From: Bradyrhizobium elkanii USDA 76
GTDB lineage: Bacteria; Pseudomonadota; Alphaproteobacteria; Rhizobiales; Xanthobacteraceae
Assembly: GCF_023278185.1 (NCBI RefSeq)
Contig: NZ_CP066356.1
Span: 6,068,001 to 6,132,000, forward strand
Length of the DNA stretch: 64,000 nucleotides
Reading direction: 5' to 3'
A model generated the notes under the pieces. It made no database searches. It was given only the letters and a program-made list of their open reading frames with translations, and was not told where the DNA came from. Of the stretch, positions 35,364 through 44,759 are shown piece after piece (within the stretch, counting starts at the first letter, position 1; each line of letters opens with the position of its first letter). The position numbers were made by a program, and so were the translations under genes.

Positions 35364-35430
35364 CAAGACGGCTTGGCCAAGACCACCCGATCAGGACCGC
35401 TTGGTCCCGACATTTCCCCGGAGACTGATG

Positions 35431-35460
35431 GAGGCGCATTTCGGTGCGCCTCTTTTCTTT
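35431..35460 (+). terminator. Terminator after the second OxlT gene
   Basis: GAGGCGCA/TGCGCCTC stem with 6-base loop, followed by TTTTCTTTT. Confidence 0.85.
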
Positions 35461-35483
35461 TGCCAAGTTCTTTTGCCAAAGGC

Positions 35484-35500
35484 AGGGATGCCAGATACCA
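35484..35500. promoter_or_regulatory. Weak oxalate-type dyad, minus orientation
   Basis: On the minus strand it reads TGGTAT-CTGGC-ATCCCT, so only one half is intact. It stands 116 bases before the stronger copy at 35616 and could be an auxiliary site. Confidence 0.4.
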
Positions 35501-35615
35501 GAACGCCAAGCGCGGCAGATCGCCCTCGCCGCTCACAATCGTCGGAAACGTCAGCGAACCTGCCTATTTAAGCCGTTTCCTGATGGTAGATTCCTATGAC
35601 AGCGACGTTGACAAT

Positions 35616-35632
35616 TGGCATTTTGTATACCA
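35616..35632. promoter_or_regulatory. Oxalate-regulon dyad upstream of the CBS gene
   Basis: TGGCAT-TTTGT-ATACCA lies 2 bases after TTGACA (35608-35613) and 32 bases before the start codon. It is the clearest example of the -35 plus dyad arrangement. Confidence 0.75.
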
Positions 35633-35664
35633 GACTCCCGTCAACGATAACCAAGGAGGTTGCC

Positions 35665-36099
35665 ATGCAAGTCGGAGATATCCTGCGCAAGAAGACCCCC
35701 CGCGTCGCCACGGTGCGCATGAACGAGACCGTCGCGATTGCCGCGCAACTGATGCGCGCCAGCAATATCAGCGCGCTCGTGGTCAAGGATGTCGTTCGCA
35801 CCGAGGGCAACACCGCCGTCGGCATGTTCACCGAGCGCGACGTGGTGCGCGCGATCGCCGAGCACGGTGCGGCCGGTGCCGGCATGAAGGTGTCGCAGTT
35901 CGTCTCGGTGCAGCAGCTGGTCTCGTGCACATCGAGCGACACGCTCGAGCACATCCGCCATCTCATGACCAAGCACCACATTCGCCATGTGCCCGTCATC
36001 GACAATTACAGCCTGATCGGTGTCGTCAGCATGCGCGACATCGCCGCGGCGTTCGACGAGGAGACCGCCGCGTCGAAGAAGGACGCCGTGCCGGCGTAA
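35665..36099 (+). CDS. Tandem CBS-domain protein
   Basis: A 144-residue protein consisting of two CBS motifs (~1-65 and ~75-135), recognised from VATVRMNETVAIAAQLMRAS, TERDVVRAIAEHG, HIRHLMTKHHIRHVPVIDN and VVSMRDIA. Paired CBS motifs bind adenosine nucleotides such as AMP, ATP or NADH and act as energy sensors. An ideal AAGGAGG site precedes ATG 35665; a longer frame overlaps the promoter. It is monocistronic, with the oxalate-type dyad over its promoter, tying a nucleotide-sensing protein to this regulon. Its partner protein is unknown. Confidence 0.9.
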   Translation: MQVGDILRKKTPRVATVRMNETVAIAAQLMRASNISALVVKDVVRTEGNTAVGMFTERDVVRAIAEHGAAGAGMKVSQFVSVQQLVSCTSSDTLEHIRHLMTKHHIRHVPVIDNYSLIGVVSMRDIAAAFDEETAASKKDAVPA

Positions 36100-36160
36100 A
36101 CACGCGCCTGCTTTGCCTTGCTCTCAGCCAGGCGCTGCGTGTTCGATCACGAGCGCCTGA

Positions 36161-37342
<1,182 letters not shown>

Positions 37343-37355
37343 GGCCCGTCGTGAT

Positions 37356-37456
37356 CCGTCACCTGAGGAGCGCGAAGCGCGTCTCGAAGGGTCGACGGCC
37401 ACCAGCCGGGCCGTTCACCCTTCGAGGCTCGCTTCGCTCGCACCTCAGGATGACGG
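37356..37456. repeat. Dispersed palindromic repeat, copy 1
   Basis: A 101-bp imperfect palindrome with arms CCGTCACCTGAGGAG... and ...CTCAGGATGACGG. Its reverse complement recurs at 59869-59970 with only scattered differences. It can form a long cruciform or RNA hairpin. Confidence 0.85.
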
Positions 37457-37493
37457 TATCAACTCACGCGAGACAACTAGCCGGGAATGCCCC

Positions 37494-38462
37494 ATGAAAG
37501 CCTATGTCTACGGAGCCAACGGCCCTGAAATCACCGACGTTGCCAAGCCCGTGCCGAAGGGCACCCAGGTGCTGGTCAAGGTTCATGCCTGCGGGTTGAA
37601 CCGCGCCGATCTCGGCATGACCAAGGGCCATGTCCACGGCGCGGCCGGCGGCGTCGGCACCGTGCTCGGCATGGAATGGGCCGGCGAGGTCGCCGAGCTC
37701 GGCCCCGATGCCAAAAGCGTCAAGGTCGGCGACAAGATCATGGGCTCCGGCGGCGCGGCATTCGCCGAATACACGCTGGCCGATCACGGCCGGCTGTTCC
37801 GCGCGCCCTCGAACATGAATTTCGACGAGGCCGCAACCCTGCCCGTCGCGCTCGCCACCATGCACAACGCCGTCGTCACCAACGGCGCGCTGCAGCCGGG
37901 CCAGACCGTGCTGATCCAGGGCGCGAGCTCCGGCGTCGGCCTGATGGCGATGCAGATCGCCAAGCTGAAGGGCGCCAGGCTCGTGGTGGGCTCATCGACC
38001 GACGCGATGCGGCGCGGCCGGCTGAAGGAGTTCGGCGCCGATCTCGCGGTGGACTCGAAGGATCCCGGCTGGGTCGATCAGGTGCTGCAGGCGACATCAG
38101 GCGAAGGCGTCGACCTGATCGTCGACCAGGTTTCCGGACCGGTCGCCAACCAGAACCTCAAGGCGACCAAGGTCAAGGGCCGCATCGTCAATGTCGGCCG
38201 GCTCGGCGGCACCCATGGCGACTTCAACTTCGACCTGCATGCGGCGCGCCGCATCCAGTATATCGGCGTCACCTTCCGCACCCGCTCGATCGAGGAGATC
38301 CGCGCGATCTTCGACGAGGTGCGCAAGGACATCTGGCCGGCGGTCGAGGCACGCAAGCTGCAGCTGCCGATCGACCAGGTCTACAAATTCGCCGACATCG
38401 GCAAGGCGTTCGAGCACATGGAAGCCAACAAGCATCTCGGCAAGATCGTGGTGACGCTGTAG
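37494..38462 (+). CDS. Quinone oxidoreductase/zinc-independent MDR protein
   Basis: A 322-residue medium-chain reductase of the quinone-oxidoreductase branch. The catalytic zinc ligands of alcohol dehydrogenases are absent, and the coenzyme motif is IQGASSGVGLMAMQIAK, with an SSTD strand end that favours NADPH. The C-terminal part (RRIQYIGVTFRTRSIEEIR) is the segment partly duplicated at 39218. It is likely an NADPH:quinone or 2-alkenal reductase. It stands alone between a palindromic repeat and the convergent RlpA-like gene. Confidence 0.9.
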   Translation: MKAYVYGANGPEITDVAKPVPKGTQVLVKVHACGLNRADLGMTKGHVHGAAGGVGTVLGMEWAGEVAELGPDAKSVKVGDKIMGSGGAAFAEYTLADHGRLFRAPSNMNFDEAATLPVALATMHNAVVTNGALQPGQTVLIQGASSGVGLMAMQIAKLKGARLVVGSSTDAMRRGRLKEFGADLAVDSKDPGWVDQVLQATSGEGVDLIVDQVSGPVANQNLKATKVKGRIVNVGRLGGTHGDFNFDLHAARRIQYIGVTFRTRSIEEIRAIFDEVRKDIWPAVEARKLQLPIDQVYKFADIGKAFEHMEANKHLGKIVVTL

Positions 38463-38483
38463 CAACCGCGAGCGAAGGGCGGA

Positions 38484-38978
38484 TCAGCCAACGGGTCCGG
38501 GAATCCAATAGTCCCCCGCAAGCGGGCTGACCTTGACGCCACTGATGACTCCGAGCTCCAGGCTTGGATCGAAGTAGCGCATCGTCCGCTCATTGAGGTC
38601 AATGATGCGGCCGGGCCGTAATGGCCCCACGTCATTTATCTTCACGATGACCTTCTTGCCGACGGCCTCGACGAGGGCATATTTCGGCCTCGCGCCAAAT
38701 TGGACCCCACCGAACTTGCGACGCAAACTCGTCTTGATGGCAGCTGCCCAGACCGAGTGATCATAGCGCTCGCCGGAGGCTGTGCTCGGGCCGCCCTCCT
38801 CCTTGCCGGGCTTGAACGGATTGTACATGGATGCCGCGCCAACGATTGCATCCCCACACGCGGCATTGACGACGGCGCTTGAATGAACCGCAGCAATTTC
38901 ACTTCGAGCAGCGGTGCCAGACATGGCGAGCGCAACCAGGGCGCCGCAAATCGCGGCGCTCGAGCCGAACAGCATCAT
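38484..38978 (-). CDS. RlpA-like double-psi beta-barrel protein
   Basis: A 164-residue exported protein. The signal peptide follows MMLFGSSAAICGALVALAMS; the mature part has GAASMYNP...ASGERYD and the RlpA-type signature VIVKINDVGPLRPGRIIDL, ending in PLAGDYWIPG. RlpA proteins are lipoprotein-type septal lytic transglycosylases or peptidoglycan-binding proteins; here no lipobox cysteine is evident and the length is short. AAGGAG precedes the ATG pair at 38978; a longer frame extends upstream but lacks a site. It may act at the cell wall in division or growth. Confidence 0.82.
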   Translation of the reverse strand: MMLFGSSAAICGALVALAMSGTAARSEIAAVHSSAVVNAACGDAIVGAASMYNPFKPGKEEGGPSTASGERYDHSVWAAAIKTSLRRKFGGVQFGARPKYALVEAVGKKVIVKINDVGPLRPGRIIDLNERTMRYFDPSLELGVISGVKVSPLAGDYWIPGPVG

Positions 38979-39342
38979 AACTCCTTGATTGATTTTCTTC
39001 GATCTTCCGGTTCCCGATGCCGCAAGACATGGTCGAGCGAACGCGGAGGCGTTAACGCGTGCCAATTCTTTGCGGATTCGTGCCAGTTCCGGCGGTGGAA
39101 CCGTTATGAGAACCGGGGCGGTCCTCACACCGTGTCTTCAGTTTCTCGCCCGACTAAGACAGAGATTGCGTCAGCAAAATGACTGATCGGCACTGTCTTT
39201 CGACTGCGCGTGAAGGGTATATCGGCTCCACCTTCCCTACCCGATCGATCGAGGAGATCCGCGCGATCTTCGGCAAGGTGCGCATAACGCAGCGGCGCGA
39301 GGCAAGTGCCCCGCGCCGTTTGACCGTATGATTATCGTATGA
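38979..39342. other. 364-bp gap with a duplicated gene fragment
   Basis: No intact gene is visible. It holds the RlpA-like promoter region, a GGCGTTAACGC palindrome near 39049, and the quinone-reductase fragment at 39218-39284. Confidence 0.5.
39218..39284 (+). pseudogene. Fragment duplicated from the quinone oxidoreductase gene
   Basis: 67 bases match 38259-38325 with about seven differences, on the same strand 0.96 kb downstream. The fragment encodes the YIGSTF-RSIEEIRAIFGKVR part of the C-terminal domain, has no start codon, and ends in unrelated sequence. It is the remnant of a local duplication or of a deleted second copy. Confidence 0.7.
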
Positions 39343-41349
39343 TTATCGCGACGTTCCCCCTCGCCCCGTCGTGGCGGATTGAGCCGTCGCGTTCGGCGTC
39401 ACGATATTGAACCAGAAGTCGAACGTGTCGAGATACGACACGAGATCGCGCAGCTTGGTCTGGTCTCCGCTGACCTTCACCGCGCCGGACGAGATGGCAT
39501 CGTCAAACCTGGTCTGCTGCAGGATGATGCCGTTCAGCGTATCGCGCGACAACGCGACCGTCGCATCGGCATTGTTGGACTTCATGTTCGCCGTGTGGTT
39601 CAGCACGCCGTTCTTCAGCTCGACGAAGTAATTGCCGTCCTTGCCGAACTCGAAGTTGAGCTTCGCATGCGCGTTGCCGGCCTTCTCCGCGTTGAGGCGA
39701 ACTCCGAGATAGTCGAAGAATAAATCCGCGGACATCGCGCGCACCGTATCGGGGCTCGCGGTGTTCGGCGTCGGCAGCTTGGCGACTCCGTTGCGCAGTT
39801 CCTGGGCGCCGGTCAGGTAGAAGTTGCGCCACGGTCCGGACTCGGCCTGATAGCCGAGTTGCTCGAGCGCGTCGGCTTCGAGATTCTTGGCGGCCTGATT
39901 GTCGGGATCGGCGAACACGACGTGGTGGACGGCTTGAGCCACCCAGCGATATTCGCCCTTGTCGTAGGAAGCCTTGGCCTTCTTCAGAACCTCGTCGCTG
40001 CCGCCCATGAACTCGACGTACTTCTTGCTCGCCTCGACCGGCGGCAGTTCGTGCAGGGTGGCCGGGTTGCCGTCGAACCAGCCAAGATAAAGAACATAGG
40101 TGGCGGCCACGTCATGATAGATCGAGCCGTAGTAACCGCGGTTTGCCCAGACATTGGCGAGGCTGTCAGGCATTTTGAATCCGTCGGCGATCTCGCGCAT
40201 CGTCATGCCGTGGTTGACCATGCGCAGGGTCTGGTCGTTGATGAAGCGGTAAAGGTCGCGCTGGCTCTCCAGAAGCGAAACCACCTTGTCATTACCCCAT
40301 GTCGGCCAGTGGTGCTGCGCAAACACCACATCGACCTTGTCGCCCCACATCACCAGCGCCTGGTTGAGGTATTTCGACCAGGGCAGCGGCTCGCGAATTT
40401 TGGCGCCGCGAAGCGAATACGTATTGTGCAGCGTGTGAGTCGCGTCCTCGGCGGATTCCATCGCCTTCTTTTCCTCGATGAACCACATCATCTCCGAAGG
40501 CGCTTCCGAACCGGGTGCCATCAGAAACTCGTAGGTCAAGCCGTCGATCTTCTCTTTCTGTCCGGTTTCCTTGATGATGTTGGTCGGCGCGATGAGCGTC
40601 ACCGTGCCTGCCGAGGTCGTGGTGCCGAGACCTGCGCCGACCTGACCTTTCGGATCCGCCTTGAGCAGGTTGCCGTACATGTAGCTGGCGCGCCGGCTCA
40701 TCGCGGTGCCAGCCATGACGTTCTCGGCGACCGCAGCCTCCAGGAATCCATCCGGCGCGTAGATCTTGACCTTGCCGGACTGGACGTCGTCCTCGCTGGT
40801 GACACCCCGCACACCACCATAGTGGTCGACATGGCTGTGGGTGTAGATCACGGCCTTGACTGGCTTGTTGCCGCGCTTCGAGCGGTACAGGTCGAGCGCC
40901 ACCTTTGCCGTCTCCGCCGAGACGAGCGGATCGACGATTGTAACGCCCTCGCTGCCCTCGATGATCGTCATGTTCGACAGGTCCTGGTTGCGGACCTGAT
41001 AGATGCCGTCGGTCACCTCGAACAAGCCGGAGATGTTGATCAGCCGGGATTGTCGCCACAGGCTTGGGTTGACCGTATCGGGGGCCGTCGCGTCGCTGAT
41101 GAAGCCGTACTGCTGCGGGTTCCAGATCGCGTTGCCCGCGCTGCCCTTGATTGTCTCGGATGGCAGCGCGGCCATGAAGCCTTTGTTCGCCGCGTCGAAA
41201 TCAGAGGTGTCGCTAAACGGCAGCTGTTTCAGCAAGACCGAATTTGCCTGCTTGGTCGCATCGGCCGCGCCCTTGCGCAAATCTTGAGTCTGTGCCGCGG
41301 CCGTACCGATCAGGCCCGCGCTGACAACCCCGAGGATTGACGCCTTCGC
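39343..41349 (-). pseudogene. Alkyl/aryl-sulfatase (SdsA/BDS1-like), main part, 5' end cut off by an IS element
   Basis: A metallo-beta-lactamase-fold alkylsulfatase that would cleave alkyl sulfate esters in the periplasm. The Zn-binding THSHVDHYGG, the helical dimerisation domain and a C-terminal SCP2-like domain (DLFFDYLGVRLNAEKAG) are intact. The open frame runs from 41350, beginning TAKASILGVVSAGLIGTAAA, i.e. a signal peptide lacking its start; a TGA at 41353-41355 lies inside the IS. The only usable starts are internal (TTG 41280), which would leave the protein without its export signal. The original start is at 42699 on the far side of the IS. Removing the IS and one CGC repeat restores a 673-residue gene. 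Confidence 0.88.
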
Positions 41350-41406
41350 TGTTCAACCGGCATGATTCCCGACATTTTGGACCGGCATGATCCCCGACAG
41401 TTTGGG

Positions 41407-42597
41407 TTAAGCGGTCTGTTCACCCGGTTCGCGCAGCCCCTCACGCGGCGGAGCGAACCGGGTGAACAGACCGCGGCGGTCGATGAGACCGACGTCGAGG
41501 TCGCAGAAGCGGACGACGTGGTCACCGGTATCGAGTTCGGCGATGCCGACAAGTTCGTTCACCAGCGCCTGACCGATAAAGACGAACTTGCCTTTCCATT
41601 TGATCTCTCCGTTGCCGCGAACACGGCGGGCCTGGTGATTGGCGTCATACCAGGGGTCTTGCTCGCGATCCGGCATGGTGCGTTGAGATGCTCGATAGGC
41701 GTCTTCCGGCGGCCGTTGGCCCAGCGCTTCGTGAGGACGTTCCCTATTGTAATGCTCTCGGAAGGCGTCAAAGCGGGCCTGTTGCTCCGACGCATTATCT
41801 GCCGGTGGGCTCGATGTTTGCGCCTTCAAGGTGCGATGCATGCGCTCATGGCGACCGTTCTCCTGCGGCGAGGCCGGACGGATGAAGCGCGGCGTAATGC
41901 CGAGCTTCAGCCACCAGACCGACAATGTGGTGAGACCGCCGGCGCCGCGCGAGCCGAACGGCGAACCATTGTCGCAGCGGATTGCCCGCGGCAGGCCATG
42001 CTCGCGGAAAGCTCTTTCGAAGCGGGGGCGGACGCCCTCGGTCGTCGGTGCGACGATCTGCAGTTCGATCAGGAAGCGGCTGTGGCTGTCGGCCACCGTC
42101 AGGGGATCGACCCGGCACTGGTCGCGGGTGCGAAACCAGCCCTTGAAGTCCACGCTCCACTCGTCGTTCGGCTCCTGCACCGGCGTGCAGGGACGCCGCT
42201 GGTCGAGCGGACGGCGACGGCGCTTCACCGGCGAGATCAGCCCCGCGCGCTTGAGAATGCTCCCAATCGTCGACGCCGCCGGCCAATCGATCTCCGGCGC
42301 CTGGCGGTCGAGCAAGGCGAGCAGCTTGCGCGGTCCCAGATAGGGAAAGCGCTGCCGAGCCGCGATCACCTTCTCTGCAATCGCTGCATCGGTCGTTTGT
42401 CGGCATTGCTGCGGCGCGTGCGAACGGTCCCTGAACCACTCCGGATCGCCGCTCTGCTTCCGCTGGCGCCATGCGTAAAACGTGTCGCGGCAGATACCGT
42501 GACGGCGGCACAACTCCGACACGTTCCAGTTCCCGCTCTCGTACTCCATAAACATCCGGATACGCTCTTCCATCCGACTGGTCTCTCTGAACGGCAT
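41407..42597 (-). CDS. IS481-family transposase
   Basis: A 396-residue DDE transposase. The N-terminal helix-turn-helix is NVSELCRRHGICRDTFYAWR; a second HTH region follows, then the rve catalytic core with the acidic triad in WSVDFKGWF and LTVADSHSR, RCDNGSPFGS, and SPQENGRHER. The C-terminal GEIKWKGKFVFIGQALVNE is typical of this group. GGGAGGG precedes ATG 42597. The gene is intact, so the element may still be mobile. Its 3' end lies within the long inverted repeat. Confidence 0.93.
   Translation of the reverse strand: MPFRETSRMEERIRMFMEYESGNWNVSELCRRHGICRDTFYAWRQRKQSGDPEWFRDRSHAPQQCRQTTDAAIAEKVIAARQRFPYLGPRKLLALLDRQAPEIDWPAASTIGSILKRAGLISPVKRRRRPLDQRRPCTPVQEPNDEWSVDFKGWFRTRDQCRVDPLTVADSHSRFLIELQIVAPTTEGVRPRFERAFREHGLPRAIRCDNGSPFGSRGAGGLTTLSVWWLKLGITPRFIRPASPQENGRHERMHRTLKAQTSSPPADNASEQQARFDAFREHYNRERPHEALGQRPPEDAYRASQRTMPDREQDPWYDANHQARRVRGNGEIKWKGKFVFIGQALVNELVGIAELDTGDHVVRFCDLDVGLIDRRGLFTRFAPPREGLREPGEQTA
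41411..41474. repeat. 22-bp perfect inverted repeat over the transposase 3' end
   Basis: Arms 41411-41432 and 41453-41474, starting GCGGTCTGTTCACCCGG, flank a 20-base loop. Part of the arm is protein-coding. It may stop transcription crossing the element or regulate transposase mRNA. Confidence 0.75.
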
Positions 42598-42681
42598 CGT
42601 CGGGCCCTCCCGCCGATGCTTCTAGAAACCTGTCGGCAATCATGCCGGTCTAAACTGTCGGGTATCTATCCGGTCTGTACC

Positions 42682-42699
42682 CGCGAAAACGCTCCTCAT
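42682..42699 (-). pseudogene. 5' fragment of the alkylsulfatase gene
   Basis: ATG 42699 begins MRSVFA, preceded by GGGAGAGG 5 bases upstream, and is cut by the IS after six codons. Joined to the frame ending at 41349, it gives MRSVFAKASILGVVSAGLIG, a proper signal peptide. Confidence 0.8.
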
Positions 42700-43074
42700 G
42701 TGGCCTCTCCCTTTTCTTTGGTCCGCTCCCTGAGCACCGAGAGCATCGCCGCCAAACACCTCCAGAAGGGAATCGTTCCACCCGAAGTTGTGGCGTCAAA
42801 GCATGCCCGGCGACTTCTGTCCGCGTGGCTGCGCGCTCTGGCACAAACTGCATACGAACGCTGCGGGCCGAGCTGCCAAAAAAGGGGACCTGGTGCGAGA
42901 AATCACGCTCCGAGCAGCCGCATGCCGCGATGGCCGGCTTTGAAGTTGAGGCACAGCGCAACGGCCACGCCGGGAGAGCGCTGTTTTGCCGCACGCGCTC
43001 GCGTCCTGGCGATGGCGAACCGTTCGCATTTTACGCAAACGGAAGGCCCCCCCGAAGGCGGTCCCCTGTCCGCG
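42700..43074. other. 375-bp gap upstream of the interrupted alkylsulfatase
   Basis: It presumably carries the promoter of the alkylsulfatase gene (minus strand) and the 3' flank of the EamA gene. I see no convincing gene, terminator or repeat in it. Confidence 0.4.
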
Positions 43075-43926
43075 CTACGCACCCGGTCTGACCTGCGTGA
43101 TGGCAACGCCGGAGATCGCAAGCAGTCCGCCGACAATCAGCTTCGGCGTCACGCTGTCGCCAAGGAACATCACGCTGAAGAGCAAGGCGAACACCGGAAG
43201 CAGCAGACCGAAGGGGGCAACACGCCCCATCGAGCAACGCGCGATCAGCCAGAACCAGAGGCCGAACCCGACAATGCCGCCGATGAAGATGGTGTAGGCC
43301 AGCGCCAGCCAGCCACGTTGATCCGCCGTGACAAGGCTCGCCGCTTGTCCATATTCAAGCAGCAGCGACATCAACATCACCTGTGGCACCGTGAGCAGCG
43401 ACGACCACCCCATCAGCATCAGGGGATCGAATGGGCCGTAGCGTTTCGTCAGGACGGTGGACACCGCGAATGCGAAGGCTGCCCCGACCACAAGCAGCAG
43501 CGGCAGCACGTTTGCCGACAGTCCCGGCCCCGCCGCCAGCACGACCACGCCGACGAACGCCAGTACCACGCCGGCGGATGTGACGAGCGACGGCCGCTCC
43601 GCGAGCAGCGGCCAGGCGAGCAGCACGGTGAACGGCGGGGCAAGTTGATAGGCGACGGCCGACATGCTTCCCGAGCCGAGCCCGAGGCCGACATAAAACA
43701 GCCCGAAGTTCAGTCCGCCGAGGAAAACCGAAATGGCCGCGACAGGGCCGAGCTGTTGGCGCGTCGGCCTTCTGACGAACGGTACAAGCAGCAGCGCGAT
43801 GGCCAGGAAGCGCAGTCCGAGGAAGAAGAGCGGCGGAAACTCGGTGACGCCGACCTTGATGACCACGAACTGATAACCCCAGAGCAAGGGAACGGCCACC
43901 GCGCAGACGATCTGGATGGCAGACAT
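43075..43926 (-). CDS. EamA-family (DMT) transporter
   Basis: A 283-residue membrane protein with ten hydrophobic helices arranged as two EamA repeats (start AVAVPLLWGYQFVVIKVGVT; second repeat from LLLVVGAAFAFAVSTVLTKR). Such drug/metabolite transporters export amino acids, nucleosides or drugs. AAGGAAGG precedes ATG 43926. A GACCGATCGGTC operator overlaps its promoter and matches the one of the neighbouring TetR gene, so it is probably the efflux target of that regulator. Confidence 0.9.
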   Translation of the reverse strand: MSAIQIVCAVAVPLLWGYQFVVIKVGVTEFPPLFFLGLRFLAIALLLVPFVRRPTRQQLGPVAAISVFLGGLNFGLFYVGLGLGSGSMSAVAYQLAPPFTVLLAWPLLAERPSLVTSAGVVLAFVGVVVLAAGPGLSANVLPLLLVVGAAFAFAVSTVLTKRYGPFDPLMLMGWSSLLTVPQVMLMSLLLEYGQAASLVTADQRGWLALAYTIFIGGIVGFGLWFWLIARCSMGRVAPFGLLLPVFALLFSVMFLGDSVTPKLIVGGLLAISGVAITQVRPGA

Positions 43927-43941
43927 GGCACCTTCCTTTCA

Positions 43942-43955
43942 AGACCGATCGGTCC
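43942..43955. promoter_or_regulatory. TetR operator upstream of the EamA gene
   Basis: AGACCGATCGGTCC contains the perfect 12-bp palindrome GACCGATCGGTC, adjacent to ATATAT that probably forms the -10 region. Confidence 0.7.
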
Positions 43956-43996
43956 ATATATCGACACGCCAAAAGCGAGAGGCGTCCACGGGCTCC

Positions 43997-44611
43997 TTAC
44001 CTGAGGAAGCGATCGAGCAGCGCGTCAGCGGTGGCTTGCGACGTGGTACGCGCCGGAGCCGTTTTGGCGACCACGCGCAGCCCCCACAGGAAACAAATGA
44101 GAATTCGGGCGGCACTCGATGGCTCGACGCCAGCGGCCAGCTTGCCCGCGGTCTCCGCACGGGAAAATGCGTCCGCCACCCTGGCCTCCATGGTTTTGAA
44201 GAAGCTCGCGAAGCGACGGCCAACCTCGGCATCCTGGCCAGCCAGTTCCATCGCCGTCGCCACCAACAGGCAGCCGCGCCGGCCATTGGCACCGCACGTG
44301 CGCTCAACGTAACCGGCAAGGTAGGCCCGCAGGCCATCGACCGGATCTCTGCCGGGATCGAGTTCGTCATCCATCCGCGTCACGGCATCGGCAATGTAGC
44401 GATCGAGCGCGCGCAGGAACAGCGAGTGCTTGTCGCCGAAGGCAGCGTAAAGGCTGCCGCGCGAGAGTTTTGTCGCACGCAGCAGGTCCGGCAGCGCCGT
44501 GGCGTGATAGCCGCGCGACCAGAACACATTCATGGCGCGCTCGACCGCGGCCTCCGTGTCGAAGCTTCGCGGGCGCCCACGGGGCGACTGCACTGGGGTT
44601 TGGCGGCTCAT
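43997..44611 (-). CDS. TetR-family transcriptional repressor
   Basis: A 204-residue protein. The N-terminal HTH is FDTEAAVERAMNVFWSRGYH followed by TALPDLLRATKLSRGSLYAAFGDKHSLFLRAL, the classical TetR motif. The C-terminal domain includes CGANGRRGCLLVATAMEL, seen in regulators of small efflux or oxidoreductase genes. ATG 44611 is chosen because it sits just past the operator. It is codirectional with the EamA gene, 70 bases downstream, and both promoters carry the same operator, so autorepression and control of the exporter are expected. Confidence 0.92.
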   Translation of the reverse strand: MSRQTPVQSPRGRPRSFDTEAAVERAMNVFWSRGYHATALPDLLRATKLSRGSLYAAFGDKHSLFLRALDRYIADAVTRMDDELDPGRDPVDGLRAYLAGYVERTCGANGRRGCLLVATAMELAGQDAEVGRRFASFFKTMEARVADAFSRAETAGKLAAGVEPSSAARILICFLWGLRVVAKTAPARTTSQATADALLDRFLR

Positions 44612-44622
44612 TGCCGATATAT

Positions 44623-44636
44623 AGACCGATTGGTCT
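44623..44636. promoter_or_regulatory. TetR operator upstream of the TetR gene
   Basis: AGACCGATTGGTCT, an AGACC/GGTCT dyad nearly identical to 43942-43955, next to a TATATA on the gene side. Confidence 0.72.
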
Positions 44637-44759
44637 TTAAATAGCAAGTGATTGCGATCGATTGCAGCGCGGGCAGTCCGTTGGATGGGTCGAGCGAAGC
44701 GAAACTTCACGTTACCGCGCGGAAACAACTGATGGGTTTCGCTGCGCAGCACATCCAGT

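Larger units (their letters stand above)
41350..42681 (-). mobile_element. IS481-type insertion sequence, 1332 bp
   Basis: Bounded by an apparent 3-bp direct repeat CGC (41347-41349 and 42682-42684). Both ends carry two tandem ~25-bp units of the form ACCGGCATGAT-N-CCCGACA (left 41356-41405; right 42626-42674, inverted), with outermost bases TGTTCA and GGTACA. It holds one transposase gene and a 22-bp perfect hairpin over its 3' end. The insertion is 18 bases past the start codon of the alkylsulfatase gene. Confidence 0.85.

Noticed and set aside
41362..44004. 880-codon frame running across the IS element and into the EamA region
   Set aside because: It is antisense to the transposase and EamA genes and crosses the IS border, so it cannot be an ancestral gene.
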